Assembly (NCBI GenBank): GCA_019695115.1
Contig: JAIBAP010000016.1
Location: 28,916 to 92,915 of the forward strand
Source: Caldilineales bacterium
GTDB lineage: Bacteria; Chloroflexota; Anaerolineae; J102
Length of the DNA: 64,000 nucleotides
Direction of reading: 5' to 3'
Shown: in pieces, positions 30,668-39,681 of the stretch
Position numbering within the stretch: position 1 is the first letter of the stretch
How the letters are laid out: every line of letters starts with the position of its first letter
Made by a program: the position numbers and the translations under genes
Notes under the pieces: generated by a model
The model's database searches: none
Seen by the model: the letters and a program-made list of their open reading frames with translations, nothing else
What the model was told of the DNA's origin: nothing

Positions 30668-30931
30668 CTAGATGAATCTCACAGAGCGGACTGAACCAGC
30701 TGATTCACTGCCAAGCAGGAGGTATGGGTCGGTCAGTGCCTGTCGAACCAGATAAGTGCGGTAAACACTGGCCCATTCACCAAAGTCCAGCATCCAGGCG
30801 TCGTCCTCAGCTTCTTCGCCGCTTTGGTATCCTGCATAAAAAGTCTCTGAGCGCACGCCGTACCTACGCTCGAAAGAAAGGAGATCTTCTTCCAGCGCAT
30901 GGATATCGGCCAAGAGTTGTTCCAGAGACAT
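30668..30931 (-). CDS. Small acidic protein, possible orphan antitoxin
   Basis: An 87-residue acidic protein starting MSLEQLLADIHALEEDLLSFERRYGV, with GEEAEDDAWMLDFGEWASVYRTYLVR. It resembles small proteins that I recall next to DUF6516-type toxins in cyanobacteria and Chloroflexota, but no toxin gene lies beside it here. GGAGG precedes the ATG. Function unproven. Confidence 0.55.
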   Translation of the reverse strand: MSLEQLLADIHALEEDLLSFERRYGVRSETFYAGYQSGEEAEDDAWMLDFGEWASVYRTYLVRQALTDPYLLLGSESAGSVRSVRFI

Positions 30932-31000
30932 GGTCGTCCTCCATGTGAGTTTCTCGACGGTTAGTTTACATCCTTGCTACCGATACTATAACATCGCCTC

Positions 31001-31058
31001 TCACACCGCAAACATCTGCTCCCTCTCCGCCCCCACCGAGACGTAATCCGCCTTAATC
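31001..31058. repeat. Duplicate of the purA 3' end (copy A)
   Basis: This 58-bp stretch matches 31501-31558 with three visible mismatches, exactly 500 bp away. On the minus strand it still encodes [18 protein letters not shown] and a stop codon, the C-terminus of adenylosuccinate synthetase. See the purA entry and findings. Confidence 0.9.
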
Positions 31059-31073
31059 TCCCGGCCAGATCTC

Positions 31074-31166
31074 TCAACGCAGCCCAAATACAACCTTCCC
31101 TGTCTCCGAGCCAAGCGTCGGATCAAGGTTGACCTCGACCACCATGCCTCGCTTCAGCACGGTCAT
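31074..31166 (-). pseudogene. Truncated MazF/PemK-type toxin
   Basis: Thirty codons survive, reading MTVLKRGMVVEVNLDP and then TLGSETGKVVFGLR, before a stop. This matches the N-terminal strand of MazF/PemK toxins (RGDIVLVDLDPTxGSE); the remaining 75 or so residues are gone and are replaced by the purA-tail duplicate. It overlaps the antitoxin stop as ATGA. Confidence 0.75.
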
Positions 31167-31396
31167 TCCGGCCATCCGGCTATGGCCGCTTCCGCCATTT
31201 CCTGCATTTCCTGATCGCCTTCGTAAACCTGGGCATACAATTCAGCAGACTGCTGCAGAAGTTTCAATTCGCTTTCTTCCTGGAGGCGCGTCAAGGCGGC
31301 GCGGGCCATTGCGCTCTTGTCCGGGAAACCGTAGAGCCTATAACGACCGAGAAACTCATACAGAGATGGGGTTAGACTGACTTTGACCTGTTCCAT
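31163..31396 (-). CDS. Ribbon-helix-helix-like antitoxin
   Basis: A 77-residue protein beginning MEQVKVSLTPSLYEFLGRYRLYGFPDKSAMARAALTRLQEE, which fits the ribbon-helix-helix pattern of antitoxins paired with MazF-type toxins. The acidic C-terminal part would bind the toxin. Its partner toxin survives only as a 30-residue stub, so the antitoxin is probably an orphan. Confidence 0.75.
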   Translation of the reverse strand: MEQVKVSLTPSLYEFLGRYRLYGFPDKSAMARAALTRLQEESELKLLQQSAELYAQVYEGDQEMQEMAEAAIAGWPE

Positions 31397-31500
31397 CGCA
31401 AGACCTCGAATTGGGGCTACATCACAGGGACTATTCCTGGCCCTCATTATGCCTCCCAAATTCGGCGGCACAAAATGGGATGAGCGAAAGGCGCTGGTAT

Positions 31501-32772
31501 TCAAACCGCAAACATCTGCTCCCTCTCCGCCCCCACCGAGACGTAATCCACCTTGATCCCAGCCAGCTCGCTCAGGCGGTGGATGTAGGCCCGCGCCGGC
31601 TTGGGCAGATCGTCCCAGCGCCGGCAGTCGGCGGTCGAGCTTAGCCAACCCTCCCAGGCTTCGTACACCGGCGTGACCTGATAGAGCGTGGGCGTGGCCG
31701 GCATCGAATCGGTGATGATCTCGCCGCTGGGCAGGCGGTAGCCGGTGCAGATTTTGATCGTCTCGAACGGGTCGAGCACATCGAGCTTGGTGATAGCCAG
31801 CCCGGTCATGCCGTTCAGCCAGGCGGCATAGCCAATGGCCACGCCGTCGAACCAGCCGCAACGCCGGGGCCGGCCCGTTGTCGCCCCGAATTCCTGGCCG
31901 ATCTCGCGCAACTTCTGGCCGTCGGCGTCGAACAGTTCGGTGGGGAAGGGGCCATCGCCCACGGCCGTGCTGTAAGCCTTGACCACGCCAATCACCCGGT
32001 CGAGGCAGCGCGCCGGCAGCCCGGCCCCGCTGGCGGCATAGGCGGCGGTGGGGTTGCTGCTGGTCACATAGGGATAGATGCCCCAGTCCAGGTCACGCAT
32101 CACGCCCAGCTGCCCTTCCAGCAGGATGTCGGCGCCGATTTCGAGCGAGCGACGGATCATGGGCACGGTATCGACGATCCTGCGCCCCAGCTTCTCCCTG
32201 AACTCCAGGCACAGCGCGTACAACTCCGCCCCATCGATGGCTTCGCCGCCCAGGATGTGCAGCTTGCGGTTGACGCTGCTGAGGGCGCTCTCCAGCCGGG
32301 ATTCCAGCCAATCGGGTTGCAGCAGGTCGCCCATGCGCAGACCGGCGCGGGCAGACTTGTCGGCGTAGGCCGGGCCGATCCCGCGCCTGGTGGTGCCGAT
32401 GGTGTCCTTGCCCCGCGCTCCTTCTTCCAGCACATCGAGCGTGCGATGGTAGGGCAGGAGCATTTGGGCGCGGGAGCTGATCCACAAGTTATCCAGGTTG
32501 ACGCCGGCGGTGGCAAGGCCCTCCATTTCGGCCAAAAGCGAGGCCGGGTTGGCGACGCAGCCGGTGCCGATGATGTTCTGGGTGGCCGGGTTGAAGATGC
32601 CGCTGGGGATCAAGTGCAGGGCGTGCTTGCCGAACTGATTGATGACAGTGTGGCCGGCGTTGTCGCCGCCCTGGAAGCGGATGACGACATCGGCCTCTTG
32701 GGCCAGGTAGTCGATGATGCGGCCTTTGCCTTCATCGCCCCATTGGGCGCCGACGATGGCTGTAACGGACAT
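31501..32772 (-). CDS. purA: Adenylosuccinate synthetase
   Basis: This converts IMP, GTP and aspartate into adenylosuccinate, the step before PurB in AMP synthesis. The 423 residues match the usual family length, with the GTP/IMP-binding N-terminus [18 protein letters not shown], the signature [32 protein letters not shown] and [18 protein letters not shown]. It is intact, but its last 18 codons are duplicated 500 bp downstream around a TA remnant. Confidence 0.97.
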   Translation of the reverse strand: MSVTAIVGAQWGDEGKGRIIDYLAQEADVVIRFQGGDNAGHTVINQFGKHALHLIPSGIFNPATQNIIGTGCVANPASLLAEMEGLATAGVNLDNLWISSRAQMLLPYHRTLDVLEEGARGKDTIGTTRRGIGPAYADKSARAGLRMGDLLQPDWLESRLESALSSVNRKLHILGGEAIDGAELYALCLEFREKLGRRIVDTVPMIRRSLEIGADILLEGQLGVMRDLDWGIYPYVTSSNPTAAYAASGAGLPARCLDRVIGVVKAYSTAVGDGPFPTELFDADGQKLREIGQEFGATTGRPRRCGWFDGVAIGYAAWLNGMTGLAITKLDVLDPFETIKICTGYRLPSGEIITDSMPATPTLYQVTPVYEAWEGWLSSTADCRRWDDLPKPARAYIHRLSELAGIKVDYVSVGAEREQMFAV

Positions 32773-33196
32773 GGGTTAACCTTTGTGCAAAGATGTGGAG
32801 TGAGGGATGGGTAAGTAGTTTTTATCACGAATGCTGCGAATAGGCGAATTTCACGAATGTTGGTATGTGCTCAATACCTTGGGGTAGAGAAGGATGAGAA
32901 GGTGCGGTCAAGGTTGGATGGCCCTGGATGACCTGAGCAGCGGGCGCATAGTCATGGGTATCGGAGCGGGTTGGATGCGGCGCGAGCACACCCTATGTGG
33001 AACCTTTTCCGTCGGCCCTGCGTCTGATGGCTCGCTGACATTGCCAACCGCATCTAGCGCAAGGCCCCGCCGATCGCAAAGAAGCGCAGCAGCAAGGCGA
33101 TGATGTCTTTCACTGCCCTTGTGTTATCTTTGTGACCTTTGCGCCTTCGCGTCCCCCTTCTCTTTGACTGGCCCCCTGTGTGGCAGGAAACAAACA
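32773..33196. other. Intergenic region (424 bp) with a gene fragment
   Basis: This region separates the divergent purA and lipoprotein genes. It contains a short remnant of a luciferase-like oxidoreductase (32918-33007) and ATTCGTG/CACGAAT words near 32825-32860. I found no clear promoter. Confidence 0.5.
32918..33007 (+). pseudogene. Fragment of a luciferase-like (LLM class) oxidoreductase
   Basis: About 30 codons read ALDDLSSGRIVMGIGAGW followed by MRREHTLCG, which matches the conserved LDxLSxGRxxLGxGAGWxxxEHxxxG segment of LLM-class F420- or flavin-dependent oxidoreductases. No other part of the gene is present. Confidence 0.5.
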
Positions 33197-33826
33197 ATGA
33201 ACAAGAGTTTGCTGGTCTTATCCCTCATCGCCCTGATTCTGATTGCCTGTTCGCCGCCTGTCGAACCGCCCCGTCCTGTCGAGACTGTGCCACTCACCGT
33301 GGCGCCAACACCGACACAACCGCCAACACCGACCGAACCGCCGGCAACGCCCACGCCCGCAGCGAAAGCGTGCCCCACCGAAACAGCCGCGCTCAAACTG
33401 TTCACCAACACCCACGATGGCTACTGCCTCCTCTACCCTGCCGAAGACGCCCCCAACCCGCCCTATCTGATTGTCATCAACCCGAATGGCATGCCTGGCG
33501 ATGTACCGGGGGATGCCTGGGTGCAGATCAGCGCCGAAGACGCCTCTGGCCGCAGCGCGGGGCAAGTCGCCGACCAACAAATCACAGAAGCGGGCGATGG
33601 CTTCACGATCACACGCAGCGAGATTCTGATCGATGGCAAACAGGCCGTGGTAGTGGACGGTCTTCCCGGCCCGGATTCGTGGCGCAAAGTCTTCGTTGCG
33701 GCCAACGAACAGTTCTATACGCTCTACTTCATCCCCTGGGCGCCCAATGCGGATGGCTTCCCGCGCCTGGAAAAATTATACGCAACCGTGATCGAGACCT
33801 TGCACTTCCTCTCCCCAACGCCCTAA
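33197..33826 (+). CDS. Lipoprotein of unknown function
   Basis: A 209-residue lipoprotein. The signal peptide ends in the lipobox LIAC (Cys18), followed by a proline/threonine linker (APTPTQPPTPTEPPATPTP). The mature part of about 150 residues has a mixed alpha/beta pattern (HDGYCLLYPAEDAPNPPYLIVINP and later GKQAVVVDGLPGPDSWRKVFVAANEQFYTLYFIPW). I do not recognise a family. It is anchored outside the cytoplasmic membrane. It lies 17 bp before the tocopherol-cyclase-like gene, suggesting a shared transcript. Confidence 0.75.
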   Translation: MNKSLLVLSLIALILIACSPPVEPPRPVETVPLTVAPTPTQPPTPTEPPATPTPAAKACPTETAALKLFTNTHDGYCLLYPAEDAPNPPYLIVINPNGMPGDVPGDAWVQISAEDASGRSAGQVADQQITEAGDGFTITRSEILIDGKQAVVVDGLPGPDSWRKVFVAANEQFYTLYFIPWAPNADGFPRLEKLYATVIETLHFLSPTP

Positions 33827-33843
33827 GGCTGGAAGCACCGCCC

Positions 33844-34839
33844 ATGTTCGACTCTCTCCGCACCATCCGCCACCCCGAACGCTATCATGGCTTCGACCGC
33901 AAGCCGCCGTTCTTCGAAGGCTGGTACTTCAAGCTGGTCGACACCTCCGAGCAACACCGCTACGCCATCATCCCTGGCATCTTCATCAGCGATGACCCGG
34001 CCCGCCATCATGCCTTCATCCAGGTCCTGAACGGCAGCACCGGCCAGGCGCACTACTTCCAGTACCCGGCCGAGGCGTTTGTGGCCGCCAGAGACCGCTT
34101 CGAGGTGCAGATCGGGGCCAGCCGCTTCAGCGCCGGCGCCATCAGCCTGCAGATCGACCAGGATGGGCAGCGACTGCAGGGCGACCTCTGTTTCCTGGCG
34201 ACGACGCCGTGGCCGGTGACCTGGCGCGCGCCCGGCATCATGGGCTGGTACGCCTGGGTTCCGGGCATGGAGTGCTATCACGGCGTGCTCAGCTTCGATC
34301 ACGAACTGGCAGGCGGGCTGGCCTTCGATGACATGGACGTCGACTTCAGCGGCGGGCGCGGCTACATCGAGAAGGACTGGGGCCAATCCTTCCCGGCTGC
34401 CTGGGTGTGGATGCAGACCAATCATTTCGGCGCCGCCGGAACCTCGTTGACCGCCTCCATCGCCATCATTCCCTGGCTGCGCAGCGCCTTCCCCGGCTTC
34501 ATCATCGGCCTGCGTCACCAGGGCAGGCTCTATCGCTTCGCCACCTACACCGGGGCCGTGATCGAGCGCCTGACCATCGAGGATGACCAGGTGCTGTGGA
34601 CGGTGGCCGACCGCCGCCACCGCCTGGAGATGAAGGCCCGGCGGGCGGAAGGCGGCCTGCTCTATGGCCCCACCCGCCAGGAGATGCACAAACGGGTGGA
34701 TGAGACCCTGAACGCTGCCGTCGAGGTGCGGCTGAGTGAGAAGGCGGGGCGAGTGGTGTTTGCGGGGACGGGGCGGCACGCCGGCATGGAGGTGCAGGGC
34801 GACCTCGACCGCCTGCTGGCCCTGCAAACGCAGGACTGA
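33844..34839 (+). CDS. Tocopherol cyclase family protein
   Basis: A 331-residue beta-rich protein with the family marks FFEGWYFKLVD near the start, GIFISDDPARHHAFIQVLNG, PGIMGWYAWVPGMECYHGVLS, GGRGYIEKDWGQSFPAAWVWMQTNHF and the C-terminal ARRAEGGLLYGPTRQEMHKRVDET. Plant VTE1 forms tocopherols from prenylated quinols. Bacterial homologues exist in non-tocopherol makers, and here no other tocopherol gene is seen, so a lipid- or quinone-related role is more likely. It is followed 25 bp later by an Fe-S photolyase. Confidence 0.85.
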   Translation: MFDSLRTIRHPERYHGFDRKPPFFEGWYFKLVDTSEQHRYAIIPGIFISDDPARHHAFIQVLNGSTGQAHYFQYPAEAFVAARDRFEVQIGASRFSAGAISLQIDQDGQRLQGDLCFLATTPWPVTWRAPGIMGWYAWVPGMECYHGVLSFDHELAGGLAFDDMDVDFSGGRGYIEKDWGQSFPAAWVWMQTNHFGAAGTSLTASIAIIPWLRSAFPGFIIGLRHQGRLYRFATYTGAVIERLTIEDDQVLWTVADRRHRLEMKARRAEGGLLYGPTRQEMHKRVDETLNAAVEVRLSEKAGRVVFAGTGRHAGMEVQGDLDRLLALQTQD

Positions 34840-34864
34840 CGCCCGGCCCCAGCGCGCCACCCTC

Positions 34865-36379
34865 ATGCCCACCCTTTCTGTCTGGATCCTCGGCGATCAA
34901 TTGCTGGACTCCCACCCCGCCCTGCTGGCCGCGGAAGCGGCGGTGGGCCGGGCCGAGGTGCGCGTGCTCCTGATCGAGAGCCGGGTTCGCATGCAGCGCC
35001 TGCCCTACCAGCGCCAGAAGCTCGTCCTGCTGCTCAGCGCCATGCGCCACTACGCCGCCGACCTGCGGCGACGAGGGTATGAGGTCGATGAAGTCCAGGC
35101 CGAGACCTTCGACGACGGCCTGCGCCAGCACCTGGCCCGGCATCGCCCCGCCCGCCTGCTGACCATGGCCGCGGCCTCGTATGGCGGGCGCAGGGCGCAG
35201 ATGCGCTTGCACGAGCGCCTGGGCCTGCCCGTGGAGGTGCTGCCCAACACCCAGTTCCTCTGCGGTCGCTTCGATCCCATCCCGCAGCCAGAACCCGGCC
35301 GCCGCTATGTGATGGAGAATTTCTACCGGGCCATGCGTCGCCGCTTCGGGCTGCTCATGGCCGGGGAGGAGCCGGTGGGCGGGCGCTGGAACTTCGACAG
35401 CGAGAACCGCAAGCGCCTGCCGGATGGCGTTGTCCTGCCGCCCGATCTCTCCTTTCCGCCGGACGAGATCACCCGCGCGGTCATGGCCGCGGTGAGCGAG
35501 CTGGAGAGCGGGGTGGGGACGGTCGAAGGCTTTGGCTACGCAGTGACGCGGGCGCAGGCGCTGGAAGTCTTCGCCCATTTCCTGGCGGCGCGGCTGCCCG
35601 CTTTCGGCGCCTATGAGGACGCCATGACCGGCCGCAGCCACTCCCTCTACCATTCCCTGCTCTCCCCCTACCTCAACCTGGGCCTGCTCGAACCGCTGGA
35701 GTTGGCCGGCGCCGCCGAGCAAGCCTGGCGCCAGGGCCTCGCCCCGCTCAACTCGGTGGAGGGCTTCATCCGCCAGATCATCGGCTGGCGCGAGTTTATG
35801 TACTGGCAATACTGGCGGCAGATGCCGGGCATGCTGGCGCAAAACGCCTGGGACGCCCGGCGCCTGCTGCCCGCGTTCGTGTGGACGGGCGAGACGGACA
35901 TGGCCTGCCTGCGCCACGCCCTGGCCCGCGCCCTGGCCACCGGCTATAACCACCACATCGAGCGGCTGATGCTGCTGGGCAACTTCTTCATGCTGGCGGG
36001 CATCGATCCCCAGGCCGTGAATGACTGGTTCCTGTCCGTCTACATCGACGCCTACGACTGGGTGATGCCGCCCAACGTCATCGGCATGGCCCTGAACGCA
36101 GATAACGGCCTCACCGCCACCAAGCCCTACATCGCCAGCGCCAACTACATCCACAAGATGGGCGATTTCTGCGCCGGCTGTCGTTTCGATCCCAAACAGC
36201 GGGCGGGCGAGACCGCTTGCCCCTACAATTTCCTCTACTGGAACTTCATCCTGCAGCACGAAGCGCGGCTGCGGGCCAACCCGCGCACTTCGCAGAATGT
36301 GTTGGGGCTGCGCCACCTGGACGAGGCGGAACGGGCGCGGGTGCGGGCGCAGGCGGAAGTGTTCCTGGCCTCGCTTTAG
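34865..36379 (+). CDS. Fe-S cluster bacterial photolyase/cryptochrome (PhrB-like)
   Basis: A 504-residue FAD protein of the deoxyribodipyrimidine photolyase-related class, which repairs (6-4) photoproducts in light or senses light. It starts with the DUF504-like alpha/beta domain LSVWILGDQLLDSHPALL. The helical domain has GYNHHIERLMLLGNFFMLAGIDPQAVNDWFLSVYIDAYDWVMPPNVIGM. The iron-sulfur ligands are in FCAGCRFDPKQRAGETACPYN, with an additional Cys in TDMACLRHALARAL. A ribosome site is not clear. It is translated after the tocopherol-cyclase-like gene with a 25-bp gap. Confidence 0.9.
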   Translation: MPTLSVWILGDQLLDSHPALLAAEAAVGRAEVRVLLIESRVRMQRLPYQRQKLVLLLSAMRHYAADLRRRGYEVDEVQAETFDDGLRQHLARHRPARLLTMAAASYGGRRAQMRLHERLGLPVEVLPNTQFLCGRFDPIPQPEPGRRYVMENFYRAMRRRFGLLMAGEEPVGGRWNFDSENRKRLPDGVVLPPDLSFPPDEITRAVMAAVSELESGVGTVEGFGYAVTRAQALEVFAHFLAARLPAFGAYEDAMTGRSHSLYHSLLSPYLNLGLLEPLELAGAAEQAWRQGLAPLNSVEGFIRQIIGWREFMYWQYWRQMPGMLAQNAWDARRLLPAFVWTGETDMACLRHALARALATGYNHHIERLMLLGNFFMLAGIDPQAVNDWFLSVYIDAYDWVMPPNVIGMALNADNGLTATKPYIASANYIHKMGDFCAGCRFDPKQRAGETACPYNFLYWNFILQHEARLRANPRTSQNVLGLRHLDEAERARVRAQAEVFLASL

Positions 36380-36706
36380 GCTCCTGCAGTGCATCCGCAG
36401 CGAAGCCAGGGGATGCGACGGGCGCGTGGCCCACAGAATCCACACCTGTCCCCGCGCAGATAACGCCAACCGTAAACCGGTCTCCAAACCAGGCACACGG
36501 CAAAGAACCAAGTTGCAGCCTCGCGCAATCGGTGCGAGAATGGGGCCGTTCCTTCGACCCACTCGGGACGTGCGCCCCGACCAGCCGGCGGGACGGCGAC
36601 CCCCGCCCCCCGGCCCAGGTCGCGTGGCCCCGGCATCCGTGGGTGGATGAGAAGGACGTGAGACTCGAACTCGGATCCTATCCGACTCTCTTAGCAGGAG
36701 CGCACC
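36380..36706. other. Intergenic region (327 bp)
   Basis: I see no gene, repeat or hairpin that stands out here apart from the AGGAG ribosome site at its right end for the next small membrane protein. Confidence 0.5.
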
Positions 36707-36982
36707 ATGTCCCGGAATTGGACACTCATCAGAGGATTTCTCAAGAGCATCGTCGTTGGGGTATGCGCCTCGACCTTGTTCCTGGGGTTGTTTGGTCTGC
36801 TGTTGGGCGGTGTGCCGGGCATGGTCAACATGGCGATCTGGGGGGCGGTTCTGGGCGTGGTCGGCGGCGCCATCGGGGGGATGGGCATCATGTGGGCGCG
36901 CTACATGCAAGAAATCGGCGGCAACTACAGTCGCTGGCGCCAGGAGCAAGAGACCGGGGAAGCCGATCGTCGTAGGGAGTGA
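36707..36982 (+). CDS. Small two-helix membrane protein of unknown function
   Basis: A 91-residue protein with two glycine-rich hydrophobic segments (VVGVCASTLFLGLFGLLLGG and MAIWGAVLGVVGGAIGGMGI) and a charged C-terminal tail (WRQEQETGEADRRRE). AGGAG is placed 7 bases before the ATG. I do not recognise a family. Confidence 0.65.
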   Translation: MSRNWTLIRGFLKSIVVGVCASTLFLGLFGLLLGGVPGMVNMAIWGAVLGVVGGAIGGMGIMWARYMQEIGGNYSRWRQEQETGEADRRRE

Positions 36983-37169
36983 AGTGTGAGAGAACGCCAG
37001 CGATCCAGAGAACTCGTATGACATCGAAGGAGTTGACTCCCACGGTAGAGGCAACGATCAGCGCCCAGGTGCAGAAGGCGGTGTCCTGAGTCGTAATGAG
37101 CAGCTTTTGAGCACTCTTTGGTCTGGAATGGAGTGACGACGCCCCTATACTGAAGGACATCACCTGCCA

Positions 37170-38102
37170 ATGGAACAAAGCATGGCCTCATCGAACTCTG
37201 ATCGTCCGTTCCCCACCGTGGAAGGGGTAGAAGTGACCCATCGCTTCCTGGATGTCGATGGGGTAAAAATCCACGTCGCCGAAGCGGGCGCGGGGGAGCC
37301 GCTGTTCATGTATCATGGTTGGCCGCAGCACTGGTGGATGTGGCGCCGGCAGATACCGTTCTTTGCCCGGCGTTTTCGCGTCATCGCGCCCGACATGCGG
37401 GGCTTCGGCTGGAGTGAGGCGCCCAACACCAGCTATGGCAAAGACCTGCTGGCCGCAGAATTCGTCCACCTGGTTCGGGCCATGGGCTACGACAGGATTC
37501 GCCTGCTCAGCCATGACTGGGGCGGCTGGATCGGCTTCATCGTCTGCGCCAAATATCCGGGGCTGATCGCGCAGCATTTCGCCAACAACATCCCGCCCAT
37601 TTTTCCCAAGTACGACCTGCAAGCGATCAAGGCCACGCTTCGCTTCGGCTACATGGCCAGGCTGTCTTTCCCTTTCTTCGGCCCGCGCATGTTGATGCGC
37701 GATGGCGGGAGATTCGTCCATCATCTCCTCACCCGCGGTGGGACGCGCAAAGGGGGGTGGACGGAGCAAGAGAAGAACCTCTTTTCCGACCCATTCAAGG
37801 AGCCGGCGCGGGCGCACGCCTCGGCCCGGCTCTACGGAGGATTCCTGCTAAAGGAATATGTTCCCGTTGGCGTTTTTGGCAAGTACAAACGCCTTCGCAT
37901 TCACACGCCGACGCGCCTGCTATTTGGTGAAAAGGACTTTGCCCTTTCCCTCAGCCTCTTGCGCGGGGCCGAGGGGTATTTCGATGACTATCAGCTCGAG
38001 CTTGTGCCTGATGCCGGCCATTTCATCGTCGATGAACAGCCCGACCTCGTCAACGAGCGGGCATGGGCGTTTTTCACCGATCCTCGCTACGCCAACCCAT
38101 GA
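37170..38102 (+). CDS. Epoxide hydrolase-like alpha/beta hydrolase
   Basis: A 310-residue hydrolase with the oxyanion motif HGWPQHWWMW, the nucleophile motif LLSHDWGGWIG, which carries an Asp nucleophile (as in epoxide hydrolases and haloalkane dehalogenases) rather than Ser, and a C-terminal GHFIVDEQPD with the catalytic His. A lid region lies in between. The physiological epoxide or halide is unknown. Its stop overlaps the start of the old-yellow-enzyme gene as ATGA, so both may act in one pathway. Confidence 0.85.
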   Translation: MEQSMASSNSDRPFPTVEGVEVTHRFLDVDGVKIHVAEAGAGEPLFMYHGWPQHWWMWRRQIPFFARRFRVIAPDMRGFGWSEAPNTSYGKDLLAAEFVHLVRAMGYDRIRLLSHDWGGWIGFIVCAKYPGLIAQHFANNIPPIFPKYDLQAIKATLRFGYMARLSFPFFGPRMLMRDGGRFVHHLLTRGGTRKGGWTEQEKNLFSDPFKEPARAHASARLYGGFLLKEYVPVGVFGKYKRLRIHTPTRLLFGEKDFALSLSLLRGAEGYFDDYQLELVPDAGHFIVDEQPDLVNERAWAFFTDPRYANP

Positions 38103-39442
38103 TCTTCGAACCCTTTCAGATCAAGAGTCTGCAGTTCAAGAACCGCATCGTCCGCTCATCCATCGGCGGGCGCACCTCGTATTACGACGGCACGGTGACG
38201 TCGGCGTTCAAGAATTTCGAGAAGCGCTTCGCCGCCAACGGCGTGGCCGCGATCATCACGGCCACGCTCAGTGTGGACGACAAGCGCGCCTCGCCGATGG
38301 AATATCCCAAGCTCAGCGACGACCGCTTCATCAAGCCGCTGCGCGAGGCGGTGAAGGCCGTACAGCAATACGATTGCCGCTACATCATCCAGATCGGCGA
38401 CACGGGCGGCCACACCCACACCAGCCTCTTTGCTCAGGAAGAGGACGGGGAGACGTCTTCGACCCATCTCGACCTGCTCTATGGCTATCGCAGCCTGCAC
38501 CGGGCGATGACGATCGCGGAAATCGAGATGACGGTGGCGGCTTTTGGCGAAGCCGCGCTCCGTGTGCGCGAGGCCGGCGCCGATGGTCTGGAGATCACGG
38601 CCTCGAAGGGCTACATGATCCAGCAATTCCTGAATCCGGGCGTCAACCGGCGGCGGGACGAGTACGGCGGCTCGGTGGACAAACGTTTTCGCTTTTTGGA
38701 GGAGATCGTGCGGCTGGCGCGCCAGAAGGTCGGCGATGATTTCCCGCTCGGCATCCGCCTCTCCGCCGCCGATTACAACTATTTGCCGGTCAACCTGCGC
38801 CTGCCGCCGCGTCTTCCGCTCAAGCAGTTCTATTTCGGCAACACCCTGGCGGAGAATCTCTATTATGCCAAAAAACTCAAGGCGCTGGGCGTCGATTACC
38901 TGCATATCGACCAGGGCTATGGCTTCATCAATCCCAAAGGCAACCCCGGCTCGTTTCCGGTGCATGAACTGAAGCTGTTCTTCAACGCCAATCGGCATCT
39001 GTCCGCCAAAGCCTGGCTGCGGGCGGCGGTGTTCAACACCGTGCCGGAGTTCATTCTCAGGCCCATCGCCAACCTCGGCTGGAAAGACATCCCGGCGATT
39101 TCGGCGGACGAGGCCGGGCGCTTCCGCGAGGAAACGGGTCTGCCCATCATCGCCAACGGCGGCTTTCAGGATCGGCGGCTGATCGAGCAGACGCTGAGCG
39201 AGGGCAAGGCCGACCTGGTGGCGATGGCCCGGCCGCTGCTGGCCAACGTCGATCTGGTCAAGCTGTTCGAGCAGGGCATCGACCGCCCGGAAAAACCCTG
39301 CACGCATTGCAACCGCTGCGCCGTGCGCACGGCCAACTACCCGCTCGGTTGCTACGACCCGACCCGTTTCGGCTCGCTCGACGAGATGGAAGCGCAGATC
39401 ATGGCCTGGAGCGCGATGAGCGATGAGCGGCTGGGTGAGTGA
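38099..39442 (+). CDS. NADH:flavin oxidoreductase (old yellow enzyme family)
   Basis: A 447-residue FMN enzyme. The TIM-barrel start FEPFQIKSLQFKNRIVRSSIGGRTS is typical of the family, and LEITASKGYMIQQFLNPGVNRRRDEYGGSVDKRFRFLEEIV carries the substrate/FMN-binding part with RxDEYGGS. The end has CTHCNRCAVRTANYPLGC, a C-x2-C-x2-C pattern resembling the iron-sulfur motif of 2,4-dienoyl-CoA reductases, but the large FAD domain that usually follows is absent. It is coupled to the epoxide hydrolase gene by a 4-bp overlap. Confidence 0.85.
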   Translation: MIFEPFQIKSLQFKNRIVRSSIGGRTSYYDGTVTSAFKNFEKRFAANGVAAIITATLSVDDKRASPMEYPKLSDDRFIKPLREAVKAVQQYDCRYIIQIGDTGGHTHTSLFAQEEDGETSSTHLDLLYGYRSLHRAMTIAEIEMTVAAFGEAALRVREAGADGLEITASKGYMIQQFLNPGVNRRRDEYGGSVDKRFRFLEEIVRLARQKVGDDFPLGIRLSAADYNYLPVNLRLPPRLPLKQFYFGNTLAENLYYAKKLKALGVDYLHIDQGYGFINPKGNPGSFPVHELKLFFNANRHLSAKAWLRAAVFNTVPEFILRPIANLGWKDIPAISADEAGRFREETGLPIIANGGFQDRRLIEQTLSEGKADLVAMARPLLANVDLVKLFEQGIDRPEKPCTHCNRCAVRTANYPLGCYDPTRFGSLDEMEAQIMAWSAMSDERLGE

Positions 39443-39570
39443 GGGGTGAGTTGTTGCAAGGGGCCGCCGATTCGGGCTGGATGGCTACGCCGCCCAACGC
39501 AGGCAAAGCAGGCCCGCCGGACCACTTCCAGAAAGCGCCAGAGCAGAGCGAGGCTGTGTTCTATGATCGT

Positions 39571-39677
39571 AACTGCTCAGCCTCTGCCACGAATTACGCG
39601 AATGACACGAATGATCACGAGCAAAATTCGTCAAATTCGTGCAATTCGTGGCAACAATCCAGACAGGCTGAGCAGTT
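39571..39677. repeat. Long hairpin with ATTCGTG words
   Basis: A 13-bp inverted repeat (39571-39583 and 39665-39677) bounds a nested inverted pair TGCCACGAATT / AATTCGTGGCA and several AATTCGTG copies. The right arm ends right at the start codon of the next gene. Related words occur near 32.83 and 54.23 kb. Confidence 0.7.
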
Positions 39678-39681
39678 ACCT

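Noticed and set aside
34502..37054. An 850-codon open frame on the minus strand
   Set aside because: It runs antisense to the tocopherol-cyclase-like and photolyase genes, which have clear families. Its peptide is Ala/Gly/Gln/His-rich without any family motif, as expected in high-GC DNA.
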